From: Phycobacter azelaicus
Lineage (GTDB): Bacteria > Pseudomonadota > Alphaproteobacteria > Rhodobacterales > Rhodobacteraceae
DNA length: 64,000 bases
Direction: 5' to 3'
Assembly (NCBI RefSeq): GCF_014884385.1
Contig: NZ_WKFH01000003.1
Location: 2,140,001-2,204,000, forward strand
Each line of letters begins with the position of its first letter. Within the stretch, counting starts at the first letter, position 1. Below are positions 1-8,219 of this stretch, one piece after another. The notes below the pieces were generated by a model, which was given only the letters and a program-made list of their open reading frames with translations, searched no databases and was not told where the DNA came from. The position numbers and the translations under genes are program-made.

Positions 1-2207
1 ATCACGCCACCATCCGGATGCTGACCGATCTCACGCGGCAGGGTCAGAAGGGTGACCGCCTGCTCCAGCCCGATCTCATTGGGCCCCCAACCGGGCAGGA
101 AATCCTTGCCCTGTTTCGGCAGCGAAGAGCGCGGCGGTTTCTTGTTTTCGGGCGTGGCTTCGCCGCGCTGCACGTAGGGCCCGAACCGGCCTGATTTCAG
201 GTGGATCTCATCGCCGTCATCCTCGCCCAGGATCCGCTCGTACCCTTCGGCACCCTCGCCCGAAATTGGACGGGTGTAGTTGCACTCGGGGTAGTTGCCA
301 CAGCCCACGAAACCACCTGTGCGCGAGGTCTTGAGGTGCAGCTGGCCAGCGCCGCATTTGGGACAGATGCGCGGGTCCGTGCCATCCTCGCGCGGCGGGT
401 AAAGCTGCGGCGCCAGCGCGTCATCCAGCACATCCAGTACCTCGGTGATCCTCAGGTCCGAGGTCTCGGCAATTGCGGCCGAGAAATCGCGCCAGAAACT
501 GCCCAGGAGATCCTTGTAATCGGCTTCACCGGCGCTGACGTCATCCAGCTGTTCTTCCAATGCGGCGGTGAAATCGTATTCCACGTAGCGTTTGAAGAAG
601 TTCAAGAGGAAGATGGTCACGATCCGGCCCTTATCCTCGGGGAAGAGGCGGTTCTTCTCCTTGCGGACATATTCGCGGTCCTGGATCGTGGTGATGACGC
701 TGGCATAGGTCGAGGGGCGGCCAATGCCCAGCTCTTCCATCTTTTTGACGAGCGTTGCTTCGGTATAGCGCGGCGGCGGCTGGGTGTGGTGCTGCAGGCC
801 CAGAACGGCGGCGTTCTCCGACAGTATCGCAGCATCCTTGCCCGCTTTTTCCGCCTGCGCCGCCAGCGAGGAGGCAAAACTGATGCCTTCGCCGTTCATA
901 ATCTGCGGCAGGCGCTTGTCATCCTCGTCCACCACATCGTCGCGTCCCTCCTCGTAGACGCGCATGAAGCCATCAAACAGCACAACTTGCCCTGTGGCAC
1001 GCAGCACAACCTGGCCGTCACCCGAGCCAATATCGACAGTGGTGCGCTCCATCCGGGCGCCTTCCATCTGGCAGGCGAGGGTGCGTTTCCAGATCAGATC
1101 GTAAAGCCTGCGCTGATCCTCTTCGCTGACCTTCAGGCTTTTTGCATCGCGGCTCATATCCGTGGGGCGGATACATTCATGCGCTTCCTGAGCGTTCTTG
1201 GCTTTGTTCTTGTAGATGCGGGGCGAGCCCGGCACGTATTCGGCGCCATAGCGGGTTTCGATCTCGGCTCGGGCGTCCTGAACGGCCTCGGGCGCCATGT
1301 CGATGCCATCGGTCCGCATGTAGGTGATATATCCAGCCTCATAGAGCCGCTGGGCTGCATTCATGCACTGGCGTGCACCCATGCCAAACTTGCGGCTGGC
1401 CTCCTGCTGCAGCGTAGAGGTCATGAAGGGCGCCGACGGGTTGCGGGAGGCGGGTTTCGCCTCGACCGATTGTACCTTCAGATCACGGCTGGCCACCGCT
1501 TGCACCGCCAGTTCGGCAGCGGTGGAGTTGGCCAGGTCGTACTTATCCAGTTTGTCACCGCCCAGAACCGTCAGGCGGGCCTCGAACTCCTGCCCGCGCG
1601 GCGTGGCAAGCTGGGCCTTCACCGACCAGTATTCGCGGGGGTTGAAGGCTTCGATCTCCATCTCGCGCTCGACGATCAGGCGCAGGCAGACAGACTGCAC
1701 CCGGCCGGCTGAACGCGCGCCGGGCAGCTTGCGCCACAGAACGGGGGAGAGATTGAAGCCCACGAGGTAATCAAGGGCGCGGCGGGCCAGATAGGCCTCC
1801 ACCAGCGGCATATCCACCTGGCGCGGGTTCTTCATCGCCTCGGCGACGGCTTCCTTGGTGATCGCGTTGAAGGTCACGCGGCTGACCGGGGTGTCTTTCT
1901 TGATCGAGCGACGCTTGGTCAGCGCCTCCTGCAAGTGCCAGCTGATCGCTTCTCCCTCGCGATCGGGGTCGGTCGCGAGAATCAGAGCGTTGTCTTCTTT
2001 CAGCGCATCAGCGATCGCCTTGACGTGCTTGCGGCTGTCGTTTCCAACCTCCCACTTCATGTCGAAATCATGCTCGGTGTCCACTGACCCATCCTTTGGC
2101 GGCAGGTCGCGTACATGGCCATAAGACGCCAGAACGGTGTAGTCAGAGCCAAGGTATTTGTTGATTGTTTTTGCTTTGGCTGGGGATTCGACGACAACGA
2201 CTGGCAT
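1..2207 (-). CDS. topA: DNA topoisomerase I (partial, C-terminus beyond window)
   Basis: Type IA topoisomerase that relaxes negative supercoils through a transient 5'-phosphotyrosine link. The start ATG (2205-2207) opens with MPVVVVESPAKAKTINKY, the classic Toprim start; the Toprim acidic motif DPDREGEAISWHL follows. The active-site tyrosine lies in YITYMRTDG (Tyr296, codon 1320-1322). Near the window edge a C4 zinc ribbon (CPKCG...GCGNYPECNY, about 280-370) and a following basic, Gly/Pro-rich repeat are readable, so at least one C-terminal zinc finger is present. About 735 codons are inside the window; the frame runs off position 1 without a stop, so the extreme C-terminus is missing. It lies downstream of dprA on the same strand, the usual dprA-topA pairing. 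Confidence 0.97.
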   Translation of the reverse strand, partial: MPVVVVESPAKAKTINKYLGSDYTVLASYGHVRDLPPKDGSVDTEHDFDMKWEVGNDSRKHVKAIADALKEDNALILATDPDREGEAISWHLQEALTKRRSIKKDTPVSRVTFNAITKEAVAEAMKNPRQVDMPLVEAYLARRALDYLVGFNLSPVLWRKLPGARSAGRVQSVCLRLIVEREMEIEAFNPREYWSVKAQLATPRGQEFEARLTVLGGDKLDKYDLANSTAAELAVQAVASRDLKVQSVEAKPASRNPSAPFMTSTLQQEASRKFGMGARQCMNAAQRLYEAGYITYMRTDGIDMAPEAVQDARAEIETRYGAEYVPGSPRIYKNKAKNAQEAHECIRPTDMSRDAKSLKVSEEDQRRLYDLIWKRTLACQMEGARMERTTVDIGSGDGQVVLRATGQVVLFDGFMRVYEEGRDDVVDEDDKRLPQIMNGEGISFASSLAAQAEKAGKDAAILSENAAVLGLQHHTQPPPRYTEATLVKKMEELGIGRPSTYASVITTIQDREYVRKEKNRLFPEDKGRIVTIFLLNFFKRYVEYDFTAALEEQLDDVSAGEADYKDLLGSFWRDFSAAIAETSDLRITEVLDVLDDALAPQLYPPREDGTDPRICPKCGAGQLHLKTSRTGGFVGCGNYPECNYTRPISGEGAEGYERILGEDDGDEIHLKSGRFGPYVQRGEATPENKKPPRSSLPKQGKDFLPGWGPNEIGLEQAVTLLTLPREIGQHPDGGV

Positions 2208-2392
2208 TTATAATGGAACCTTTTGGTGGGCGGATATAGCGCGCTCTATGGCGGGGCAACATGTGGCGTGCAAGGGGAGAATGTCAATGCGCGGGCTTTG
2301 GGCGTGCTGTCTGCGCAGGCTTTGTGGCGCGTTGACGGCCTTGTGCTGACCGATTGGGCGCTGCGTATTGCCCGGGGACGCATGGCGGGGAA

Positions 2393-3598
2393 TCAGTCAT
2401 CCTTTCGGACGACTGGGCGGCTGAGCAACCCGCCGGGTAACCTGTCTACGGAGCCATCCAGTTCCAGTTCCGTCAGAACCGTTGAGAGTTCCCTTGGAGC
2501 GATCGCCAGATCCCGCAACAACTGATCTTCAGGGGTTGGAGAGGGGCCGAGGCGGGCGAGGACCTGCTGATGGAGCGCGGCGGTCTCGCGCAGGCTGCGG
2601 CGCTGTGGCGGTGGAGACGGGAGGTGTGCGAGTACTTCTTTCGCGCTTTGAGCGGCGCTCGTTCCTCGTGTATCAGCCGGTTCAGAGCGCAGCGTGACAT
2701 GGGGGGGCGTGGGGAGCGCAGTGATCACGTCTTCGGCGTTACGGACAAGCTGGGCACCTTCACGGATCAGCATATTGCAACCGGAAGCGCGCGCATCGAA
2801 GGGGTGGCCGGGAACTGCCAGAACCTCGCGGCCCATATCCAGAGCATCGCGGGCAGTGATCAGCGTGCCGGACTTTGCTGCGGCCTCGACCACAACGACG
2901 GCCTGCGCTAGACCGGCGATAATGCGGTTGCGTTTGGGAAAGTGGCGGGCCTTGGGGGGCAGGCCCATGGGTTGCTCGGAGAGCAAAACACCCTTTTCGC
3001 GTATCTGGTCGGCCAGGCGGGCGTTCTCGGCGGGATAGATCACATCAACACCTCCGGCTAGGACAGCAACGGTCCCAGAGACAAGGGATCCGTCATGGGC
3101 CGCCGTGTCGACACCTCGGGCAAGACCGGAGACCACCTTATAGCCTTTGGCCCCTAGATCGTGCGCCAGAGCGCGCGCCATTCGGATGCCAAGCGAAGAA
3201 GCGTTGCGAGCGCCGACAACCGCGATCATCGGGCGGTTCAGCATATCGAGATCGCCAATTGCCCAAAGTGCTGGCGGGGGATCTTTCATCTGCGCAAGGG
3301 CGGCAGGATATTCGGGTGTGCCAAAGCACAAAAGCCGCGCTTTGGCGGCTTTTGCGACTTCCATTTCGGCGTCCACCGCTTCAGCAGGGCATATTTCATA
3401 CCCCTTTATGCCAGCGGAACGTGCCATTTTAGGCAACGCTGTCAGCGCATTCTGCGCTGAACCATGTTGAGAGAGCAGCCGGTAAAAGGTCGCCGGTCCA
3501 ACCCGTCTGGAGCGCAAAAGGCGAAGCCACGTAAACTGCAGATCTTCCGTGGTGGGTGGGAGTGGGGGGTGAGTGGAAGAATGTGCTTCTTCAGTCAT
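2393..3598 (-). CDS. dprA: DNA-processing protein DprA
   Basis: DprA binds incoming single-stranded DNA and loads RecA during natural transformation and gene-transfer-agent uptake. The 401-residue product has a short N-terminal helical part, then the Rossmann-like DprA core with GARNASSLG, VSGLARGVDTAAH, PKRNRIIAGL and SGTLITARDALD in family order. About 100 poorly conserved residues lead to a C-terminal winged-helix (DML1-like) domain ending in LDGSVDRLPGGLLSR. Full length for alphaproteobacterial DprA. It is 185 bp upstream of topA. Another competence-associated gene, comM, sits at the far end of the window but is not linked to it. Confidence 0.96.
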   Translation of the reverse strand: MTEEAHSSTHPPLPPTTEDLQFTWLRLLRSRRVGPATFYRLLSQHGSAQNALTALPKMARSAGIKGYEICPAEAVDAEMEVAKAAKARLLCFGTPEYPAALAQMKDPPPALWAIGDLDMLNRPMIAVVGARNASSLGIRMARALAHDLGAKGYKVVSGLARGVDTAAHDGSLVSGTVAVLAGGVDVIYPAENARLADQIREKGVLLSEQPMGLPPKARHFPKRNRIIAGLAQAVVVVEAAAKSGTLITARDALDMGREVLAVPGHPFDARASGCNMLIREGAQLVRNAEDVITALPTPPHVTLRSEPADTRGTSAAQSAKEVLAHLPSPPPQRRSLRETAALHQQVLARLGPSPTPEDQLLRDLAIAPRELSTVLTELELDGSVDRLPGGLLSRPVVRKDD

Positions 3599-3628
3599 CC
3601 GTAACTCCGCCTGTTTGCATCCTTAGAA

Positions 3629-3646
3629 TTAACCTTAGGGGGTTAA
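3629..3646. promoter_or_regulatory. TTAACC-N6-GGTTAA inverted repeat upstream of dprA
   Basis: A perfect 6-bp inverted repeat with a 6-bp spacer, 30 bp upstream of the dprA start in an AT-richer stretch. Its place fits an operator or activator site. The half-site resembles the CtrA half TTAACC, but the spacing between TTAA cores (10 bp) is not the canonical TTAA-N7-TTAA. The rest of the 3599-3887 gap is non-coding: it also has a 7-bp inverted repeat, AGTTTCC/GGAAACT (3738-3762), of unknown meaning. Confidence 0.35.
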
Positions 3647-3832
3647 CAGGTGGTGAATAGACTCAAATTTTTCAGGCTTTTTCCCCAAATGGACAAGGTG
3701 AAGCGTAAGTCATTGAAAGATTTTTGTTTTATGCCTGAGTTTCCGGGGTGTTTTTGGAAACTTTGCGCCCCGTTGCGATACAGTACAGCAAAAAATCAGA
3801 GATTGAGGTAAGAACCGCGGCCAGTATCGAGT

Positions 3833-3856
3833 AAAAACCGCCGGTTACTTTCGGCG
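3833..3856 (-). terminator. Rho-independent terminator after tldD
   Basis: On the minus strand, 31 bp past the tldD stop, CGCCG pairs with CGGCG (3852-3856 with 3839-3843), optionally extended by a G-T pair, and is followed by GTTTTT. The stem is short but position and T-run fit an intrinsic terminator. Confidence 0.55.
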
Positions 3857-3887
3857 ATCTTTACCTCTTTTGGCGCTGTTTCTTTAC

Positions 3888-5309
3888 CTAGATCGCTGCC
3901 CCTCCAACGGTCAGCCCGCCCATCAGAACCGATGGTTGACCGACACCGACAGGCACCCATTGGCCCGCCTTGCCGCAGTTGCCCATCCCGGGGTCCAGCT
4001 CCATGTCATTGCCAAGAGCACGGATCTGCTTGAGCGCGGTGGCGCCATCCCCGATGAGGGTTGCACCCTTTACCGGCGCCCCGACCTTGCCGTTCTGAAC
4101 GCGATAGGCCTCGGTGCAGGAGAACACGAACTTGCCATTGGTGATGTCCACCTGACCGCCGCCAAAGCCTACGGCCCATATTCCGTCCTTGATACCCGCG
4201 ACCAGATCGGCGGGGTCCGTATTTCCACCCATCATATAGGTGTTGGTCATCCGCGGCATCGGCGCATGGGCAAAGCTTTGCCTGCGTCCGTTCCCGGTGG
4301 CCTCAACCCCCATGAGGCGCGCATTCTGGCGATCCTGCATGAAACCCACCAGGATGCCGTCTTCAATCAGTGTCGTTTTCTGGCTCGGGGTGCCTTCATC
4401 GTCGACCGTAATGGAGCCGCGTCGATCCGGAATGGTGCCGTCGTCGAGAACTGTTACGCCGGGAGACGCAATACGCTGGCCCATAAGGCCGGCAAAGGCT
4501 GAGCTGCCTTTTCGATTGAAGTCACCTTCGAGCCCGTGCCCGATCGCTTCGTGCAGCAGGATGCCGGGCCATCCCGGCCCAAGGACCACTTCCATCTCAC
4601 CGGCGGGGGCCGGAACCGCCTCAAGATTCACAAGTGCGATTCTCAAAGCTTCACGCGTTTTTGCCTGCCAGTTTGCTGGATCGATCAGCCCATCCAGGCC
4701 GACACGGCCGCCGCCGCCCGCAGATCCGCTCTCGCGTCGCCCGTTTTGTTCAACGATCACCGAGACGTTGAGCCGTGTCATGGGGCGCACATCGCGCACT
4801 CTTACGCCATCGGCACGCAGAATCTCCACTTCCTGCAAAGATGCTGCGAGGCTGGCCGAAACCTGAACCACACGTGGATCCAGATCGCGGGCGAAGGCGT
4901 CGATCTCGCGCAGGGTCTCGACCTTGACCGGAAAGGGCAGGGCGCCAATGGGGTCGGCGTCGGTATAGAGGTGTTTGTTGGTCGCGGCCGGCGGCTGGGC
5001 ATAAGTGCCGCCGCCATCGCCAACCGCAAGTCGGGCGGTCTCTGCCGCACGGGCAAGGGCGCCAATGGAGACGTCAGTGGAATGCGCATACCCTGCCACG
5101 TCGCCATTGACGGCGCGCAGGCCGAACCCTTCTGCGGCATCGTAGCTGGCGCTGCGCAAGCGCCCATCGTCAAAGACCAGCGCCTCGGACTTGCGCCGTT
5201 CGGCAAAGATCTCTCCGTCATCGGCGCCGTGGGTCGCACTGCGAAGAATAGCCAGCGCCTCATCTTCGGGGAGACTGGTCTCAAACGGTCGGTAGGCGGT
5301 GGTTTCCAT
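3888..5309 (-). CDS. tldD: Metalloprotease TldD
   Basis: TldD is the cytoplasmic zinc protease subunit that works with TldE/PmbA on peptide modification and degradation. The 473-residue product carries the signature HEAIGH (residues 253-258, HExxxH zinc site) followed by GLEGDFNRKGSSAF, and ends in the conserved glycine-rich tail GVGQPSVLMGGLTVGGAAI. No signal peptide. Length matches the family. It is transcribed divergently from the cytochrome oxidase operon, an arrangement seen in many Rhodobacteraceae. An FNR-type box lies 33 bp upstream of the start codon. Confidence 0.97.
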   Translation of the reverse strand: METTAYRPFETSLPEDEALAILRSATHGADDGEIFAERRKSEALVFDDGRLRSASYDAAEGFGLRAVNGDVAGYAHSTDVSIGALARAAETARLAVGDGGGTYAQPPAATNKHLYTDADPIGALPFPVKVETLREIDAFARDLDPRVVQVSASLAASLQEVEILRADGVRVRDVRPMTRLNVSVIVEQNGRRESGSAGGGGRVGLDGLIDPANWQAKTREALRIALVNLEAVPAPAGEMEVVLGPGWPGILLHEAIGHGLEGDFNRKGSSAFAGLMGQRIASPGVTVLDDGTIPDRRGSITVDDEGTPSQKTTLIEDGILVGFMQDRQNARLMGVEATGNGRRQSFAHAPMPRMTNTYMMGGNTDPADLVAGIKDGIWAVGFGGGQVDITNGKFVFSCTEAYRVQNGKVGAPVKGATLIGDGATALKQIRALGNDMELDPGMGNCGKAGQWVPVGVGQPSVLMGGLTVGGAAI

Positions 5310-5341
5310 GTCTTCGATCCTCTGTGATGGGGCGACTTTTT

Positions 5342-5355
5342 TTGATCTAAATCAA
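5342..5355. promoter_or_regulatory. FNR/FnrL-type binding site
   Basis: The sequence TTGATCTAAATCAA matches the FNR consensus TTGAT-N4-ATCAA at every specified base. It lies in the tldD/ctaC divergent intergenic region, 33 bp from tldD and about 160 bp from ctaC. In this family FnrL senses low oxygen, and a site next to an aa3 oxidase operon would fit oxygen control. Whether it acts on ctaC, tldD or both is not shown by the sequence. Confidence 0.7.
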
Positions 5356-5404
5356 GAAAGCGACGCTTTGCCGCTCGCCTGCCTCTTTATCTGCACGGAG
5401 GAAT

Positions 5405-5515
5405 ATGATTTTAAGCTGCGTCAAAGACAACGGGTTCGGTGCGTTTTGTGGAATCAAGTTTTCCGTTAGATGTGCCGGGCAGCAGCAACAACGCGATCAA
5501 ACGATCAGGACATGA
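5405..5515 (+). CDS. Candidate 36-residue leader ORF upstream of ctaC
   Basis: A short frame starts with ATG at 5405 behind a strong GGAGGA Shine-Dalgarno sequence (3-nt gap) and ends with TGA at 5513-5515, one base before the ctaC ATG at 5517. The peptide starts MILSCVKDNGFGAFC, ends QQQQRDQTIRT and has three cysteines. I recognise no family. The good ribosome site and the stop placed directly before ctaC suggest translational coupling, but a chance frame is possible. Confidence 0.3.
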   Translation: MILSCVKDNGFGAFCGIKFSVRCAGQQQQRDQTIRT

Positions 5516-5516
5516 C

Positions 5517-6356
5517 ATGAAGAATGCTTTGATGCTTTCGGGCCTTTTTGCTGGCCTCTCGAGCCTTCCAGCCACCGCGCAAGAAGGTCTGGAAACCATT
5601 GGTAAGCCGACTGACGGCGCTCTTGGCTTCCAGCCGGCCGCGACTGAACTGGCGGAAGGCATCCATATGCTCGACAACCTGATCCTTGTGATCATCACAG
5701 TGATCTGTGTGTTCGTGGCGGGCCTTCTGCTTTACGCTATCGTGCGCTACAACCGTCGCGCAAACCCGGAGGCCGCGTCCTTCACGCACCATACCCCGAT
5801 TGAAATCGCCTGGACCGTGATCCCGATCCTGATCCTGGTATTTATCGGCTCCTTCTCGCTGCCGGAGTTGTTCCGCCAGCAGGAAATCCCCGAGGGCGAC
5901 GTCACGATCAAGGTCACTGGCTACCAGTGGTACTGGGGTTATGAGTACGTGGACCACGAGTTCGGCTTCGAAAGCTTCTTGCTGCCGAAGGAAGACCTGG
6001 CGGAATATGGCTACGCCGAAGACGAATATCTGCTGGCAACCGACACTGCCGTCGTGGTGCCCGTTGGCAAGACCATCGTCATGCAGGTGACCGCAGCTGA
6101 CGTGATCCACTCCTGGACCATCCCCTCCTTTGGCGTGAAGCAGGACGGCATTCCGGGTCGCCTCGCAGAGCTGTGGTTCAAGCCGACACAGGAAGGCGTC
6201 TACTTCGGTCAGTGCTCCGAACTCTGTGGCAAGGACCATGCCTATATGCCGATCACCGTCAAAGTGGTCAGCGAGGAAGCCTACGAAGAGTGGCTGAAGG
6301 GCGCGATCGAAGAATATGCGGGCACACCGCAGTCCTTTCAGGTTGCTTCCAACTGA
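5517..6356 (+). CDS. ctaC: Cytochrome c oxidase subunit II
   Basis: CuA-bearing subunit of the aa3-type oxidase, taking electrons from cytochrome c on the periplasmic side. The chosen ATG follows AGGA (5507-5510) and begins a signal peptide, MKNALMLSGLFAGLSSLPATAQ; a GTG further upstream in frame (5439) would add 26 residues and spoil the signal peptide. Two membrane helices (about 52-75 and 95-115) precede the cupredoxin domain. CuA ligands are visible as His198 and Cys233/Glu235/Cys237/His241/Met244 in GQCSELCGKDHAYMP. Length 279 residues, normal. First gene of ctaC-ctaB-small ORF-ctaG-ctaE. Subunit I (ctaD) is not in the window, as usual for this group. Confidence 0.97.
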   Translation: MKNALMLSGLFAGLSSLPATAQEGLETIGKPTDGALGFQPAATELAEGIHMLDNLILVIITVICVFVAGLLLYAIVRYNRRANPEAASFTHHTPIEIAWTVIPILILVFIGSFSLPELFRQQEIPEGDVTIKVTGYQWYWGYEYVDHEFGFESFLLPKEDLAEYGYAEDEYLLATDTAVVVPVGKTIVMQVTAADVIHSWTIPSFGVKQDGIPGRLAELWFKPTQEGVYFGQCSELCGKDHAYMPITVKVVSEEAYEEWLKGAIEEYAGTPQSFQVASN

Positions 6357-6484
6357 ATTTGGCTAGGGCCGCGTGGCGGTCCCCCGGAATGGGCGCTTCT
6401 GTCATCGGTGGCGCCCATCACACTATCTGATCAGCAACTCGGATGCAGCCCGCGCCGCATCCCCCGATGGCCAAAGAGACTGAC

Positions 6485-7426
6485 ATGAGCGACGCAAGCA
6501 TCAATGCCAGCAACATCCGCGACGACGAGCCGAGCTTTGGCGATTATTTCGCCCTGCTGAAGCCGCGCGTGATGTCCTTGGTCGTGTTCACAGCCCTGGT
6601 CGGCCTTCTTGCCGCTCCTGTGGGTGTGCATCCCGTGGTAGGTTTTGCCGCGATTCTGTTCATCGCCATCGGTGGTGGTGCCTCGGGTGCCCTTAACATG
6701 TGGTGGGATGCGGATATCGACCAGGTGATGAAGCGCACCCGGTCGCGTCCGATTCCAGCCGGTAAGATAGAGGCGGGCGAGGCGCTTAGCCTCGGACTGG
6801 CGCTGTCGGGCCTCTCCTGCATCATGCTGGGGCTGGCAACCAACCTCTTTGCTGGCGCTTTCCTGGCCTTCACCATCTTCTTTTATGTCGTCGTCTATAC
6901 CATGTGGTTGAAACGGGCGACGCCGCAAAACATCGTCATCGGCGGCGCGGCGGGCGCTTTTCCACCCGTCATCGGCTGGATCGCAGCGACCGGCACCATG
7001 TCGATTGAGCCCTGGCTGATGTTTGCCCTCACCTTCATGTGGACGCCGCCGCACTTCTGGGCGCTGGCGCTGTTCATGCGATCTGACTATGACGACGCAG
7101 GCGTTCCAATGCTGACCGTGACCCACGGACGCCGTTCGACGCGCACGCACATCCTCGCATATACGGTGCTGCTCGCGTTGCTGGCTGTGGGCACCGCCTT
7201 CTCGGGGATCGGTGGCCCGATCTACCTTGCAGCGGCCGTTGTTCTGAACGCCCTATTCCTGCATGGCGCGTGGAAAATCTACCGCCGTGACGAAGAAGAC
7301 AGCGAAGCCGACAACTTCAAGGTTGAGCGTGCTTTCTTCAAGCTGTCGCTGCTCTATCTGTTCCTGCACTTCGGCGCGATTCTCGTCGAAGCCCTGTTGA
7401 AACCATACGGTCTGGGAGGCTGGTAA
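6485..7426 (+). CDS. ctaB: Protoheme IX farnesyltransferase (heme O synthase)
   Basis: Membrane prenyltransferase that adds farnesyl to heme B, giving heme O on the way to the heme A of the aa3 oxidase. Motifs are NMWWDADIDQVMKRTRSRP (prenyl-diphosphate-binding DxxxD) and YTMWLKRATPQNIVIGG, with about eight or nine hydrophobic helices. I start at ATG 6485 (MSDASINASN...), which matches the family's N-terminus; in-frame ATGs at 6443 and 6467 would add up to 14 residues. Placed between ctaC and ctaG, as expected for an oxidase assembly operon. In the 128-bp spacer GGGCGC and GCGCCC halves (about 6390-6416) could pair. Confidence 0.95.
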   Translation: MSDASINASNIRDDEPSFGDYFALLKPRVMSLVVFTALVGLLAAPVGVHPVVGFAAILFIAIGGGASGALNMWWDADIDQVMKRTRSRPIPAGKIEAGEALSLGLALSGLSCIMLGLATNLFAGAFLAFTIFFYVVVYTMWLKRATPQNIVIGGAAGAFPPVIGWIAATGTMSIEPWLMFALTFMWTPPHFWALALFMRSDYDDAGVPMLTVTHGRRSTRTHILAYTVLLALLAVGTAFSGIGGPIYLAAAVVLNALFLHGAWKIYRRDEEDSEADNFKVERAFFKLSLLYLFLHFGAILVEALLKPYGLGGW

Positions 7427-7427
7427 G

Positions 7428-7598
7428 ATGGCCCTGCGCAAGGAACACGAACTGCATAAACGGCGTCTGGGACGCAACATGGGCGTTGGCCTGCTACTGG
7501 GCGGTTTTGTCGTCTTGGTTCTGGCTCTGACCATGGTCAAGGTGACCTCCACGGGGTTCAAGTTTCCCCAGGCGCAATCGCAGACGGAGCAGAACTGA
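7428..7598 (+). CDS. Small single-span membrane protein of the oxidase cluster
   Basis: A 56-residue frame lies between ctaB and ctaG; its ATG follows the ctaB stop by one base and its TGA overlaps the ctaG ATG (TGATG). The product starts MALRKEHELHKRRLGRN (basic, cytoplasmic), has one hydrophobic helix (about residues 18-36, GVGLLLGGFVVLVLALTMV), then a short polar tail. Translational coupling on both sides and the position argue that it is real. Similar very small proteins occur at this place in related oxidase operons; a role in assembly is inference. It could otherwise be a minor oxidase-associated subunit. Confidence 0.8.
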   Translation: MALRKEHELHKRRLGRNMGVGLLLGGFVVLVLALTMVKVTSTGFKFPQAQSQTEQN

Positions 7599-8185
7599 TG
7601 GCACTCGAAGGTCCCAAGAAAACCGTTCTTCAAACTGTTGGTGTGGTCGTTCTGATGGGTGGTCTGGCATGGGCATCGGTCCCTTTCTATGACTGGTTCT
7701 GCCGGGTGACAGGCTTTGGCGGCGTCACCGGTGTTGCGGAGCAGGGATCCGATACGATCCTGGATCAGACGATTACAGTCCGGTTTGACGCCTCCAAGGA
7801 GCGCGACATGCCCTGGCAGTTCAAACCGGTCGAGCGGGAAATGGAAGTCCGGATTGGCGAGACCGGTCTGGCCTTCTATGAGGCATACAATCCGACAGAC
7901 AAGCCAGTTGCCGGGCAGGCGTCCTATAATGTGACGCCCTATTCGGCCGGTGCCTTCTTTGAAAAGATCGCCTGTTTCTGCTTTGAGGAGCAGGTGCTTG
8001 AACCGGGGGAGCGGGTGCAGATGCCCGTGACCTTCTTTGTGGATCCGGAAATCGTCGAGGACCGGGACGGAAAATACGTGCATACGATCACGCTTTCCTA
8101 CACATTCTATGAAATCGATCTGCCCGAGGGCTATGCGGCTCTCGACACCGGTGATAAAGCCGGGGCAGGCACAATCACGAACTAG
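7598..8185 (+). CDS. ctaG: Cytochrome c oxidase assembly protein CtaG (Cox11 type)
   Basis: Copper chaperone that delivers copper to the CuB site of subunit I. The 195-residue product has an N-terminal membrane anchor (about 11-30), then WASVPFYDWFCRVTGFGG, typical of Cox11, and the copper-binding CFCFEEQ motif followed by VFFVDPE-like strands. The bulk is periplasmic. The start overlaps the stop of the preceding 56-codon gene, so the two are probably translated together. Confidence 0.96.
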   Translation: MALEGPKKTVLQTVGVVVLMGGLAWASVPFYDWFCRVTGFGGVTGVAEQGSDTILDQTITVRFDASKERDMPWQFKPVEREMEVRIGETGLAFYEAYNPTDKPVAGQASYNVTPYSAGAFFEKIACFCFEEQVLEPGERVQMPVTFFVDPEIVEDRDGKYVHTITLSYTFYEIDLPEGYAALDTGDKAGAGTITN

Positions 8186-8219
8186 GCAAGAACTAGGCCG
8201 CTAGGTGAGGGACACTTAA

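Noticed and set aside
201..1712. A 503-codon open frame on the plus strand opposite topA
   Set aside because: It covers the region where the minus strand encodes the topoisomerase active-site tyrosine and zinc ribbon, so it cannot be the coding strand.
3623..3646. CtrA box (TTAA-N7-TTAA) before dprA
   Set aside because: The TTAA cores are 10 bp apart, not 7. The inverted repeat is reported without assigning CtrA.
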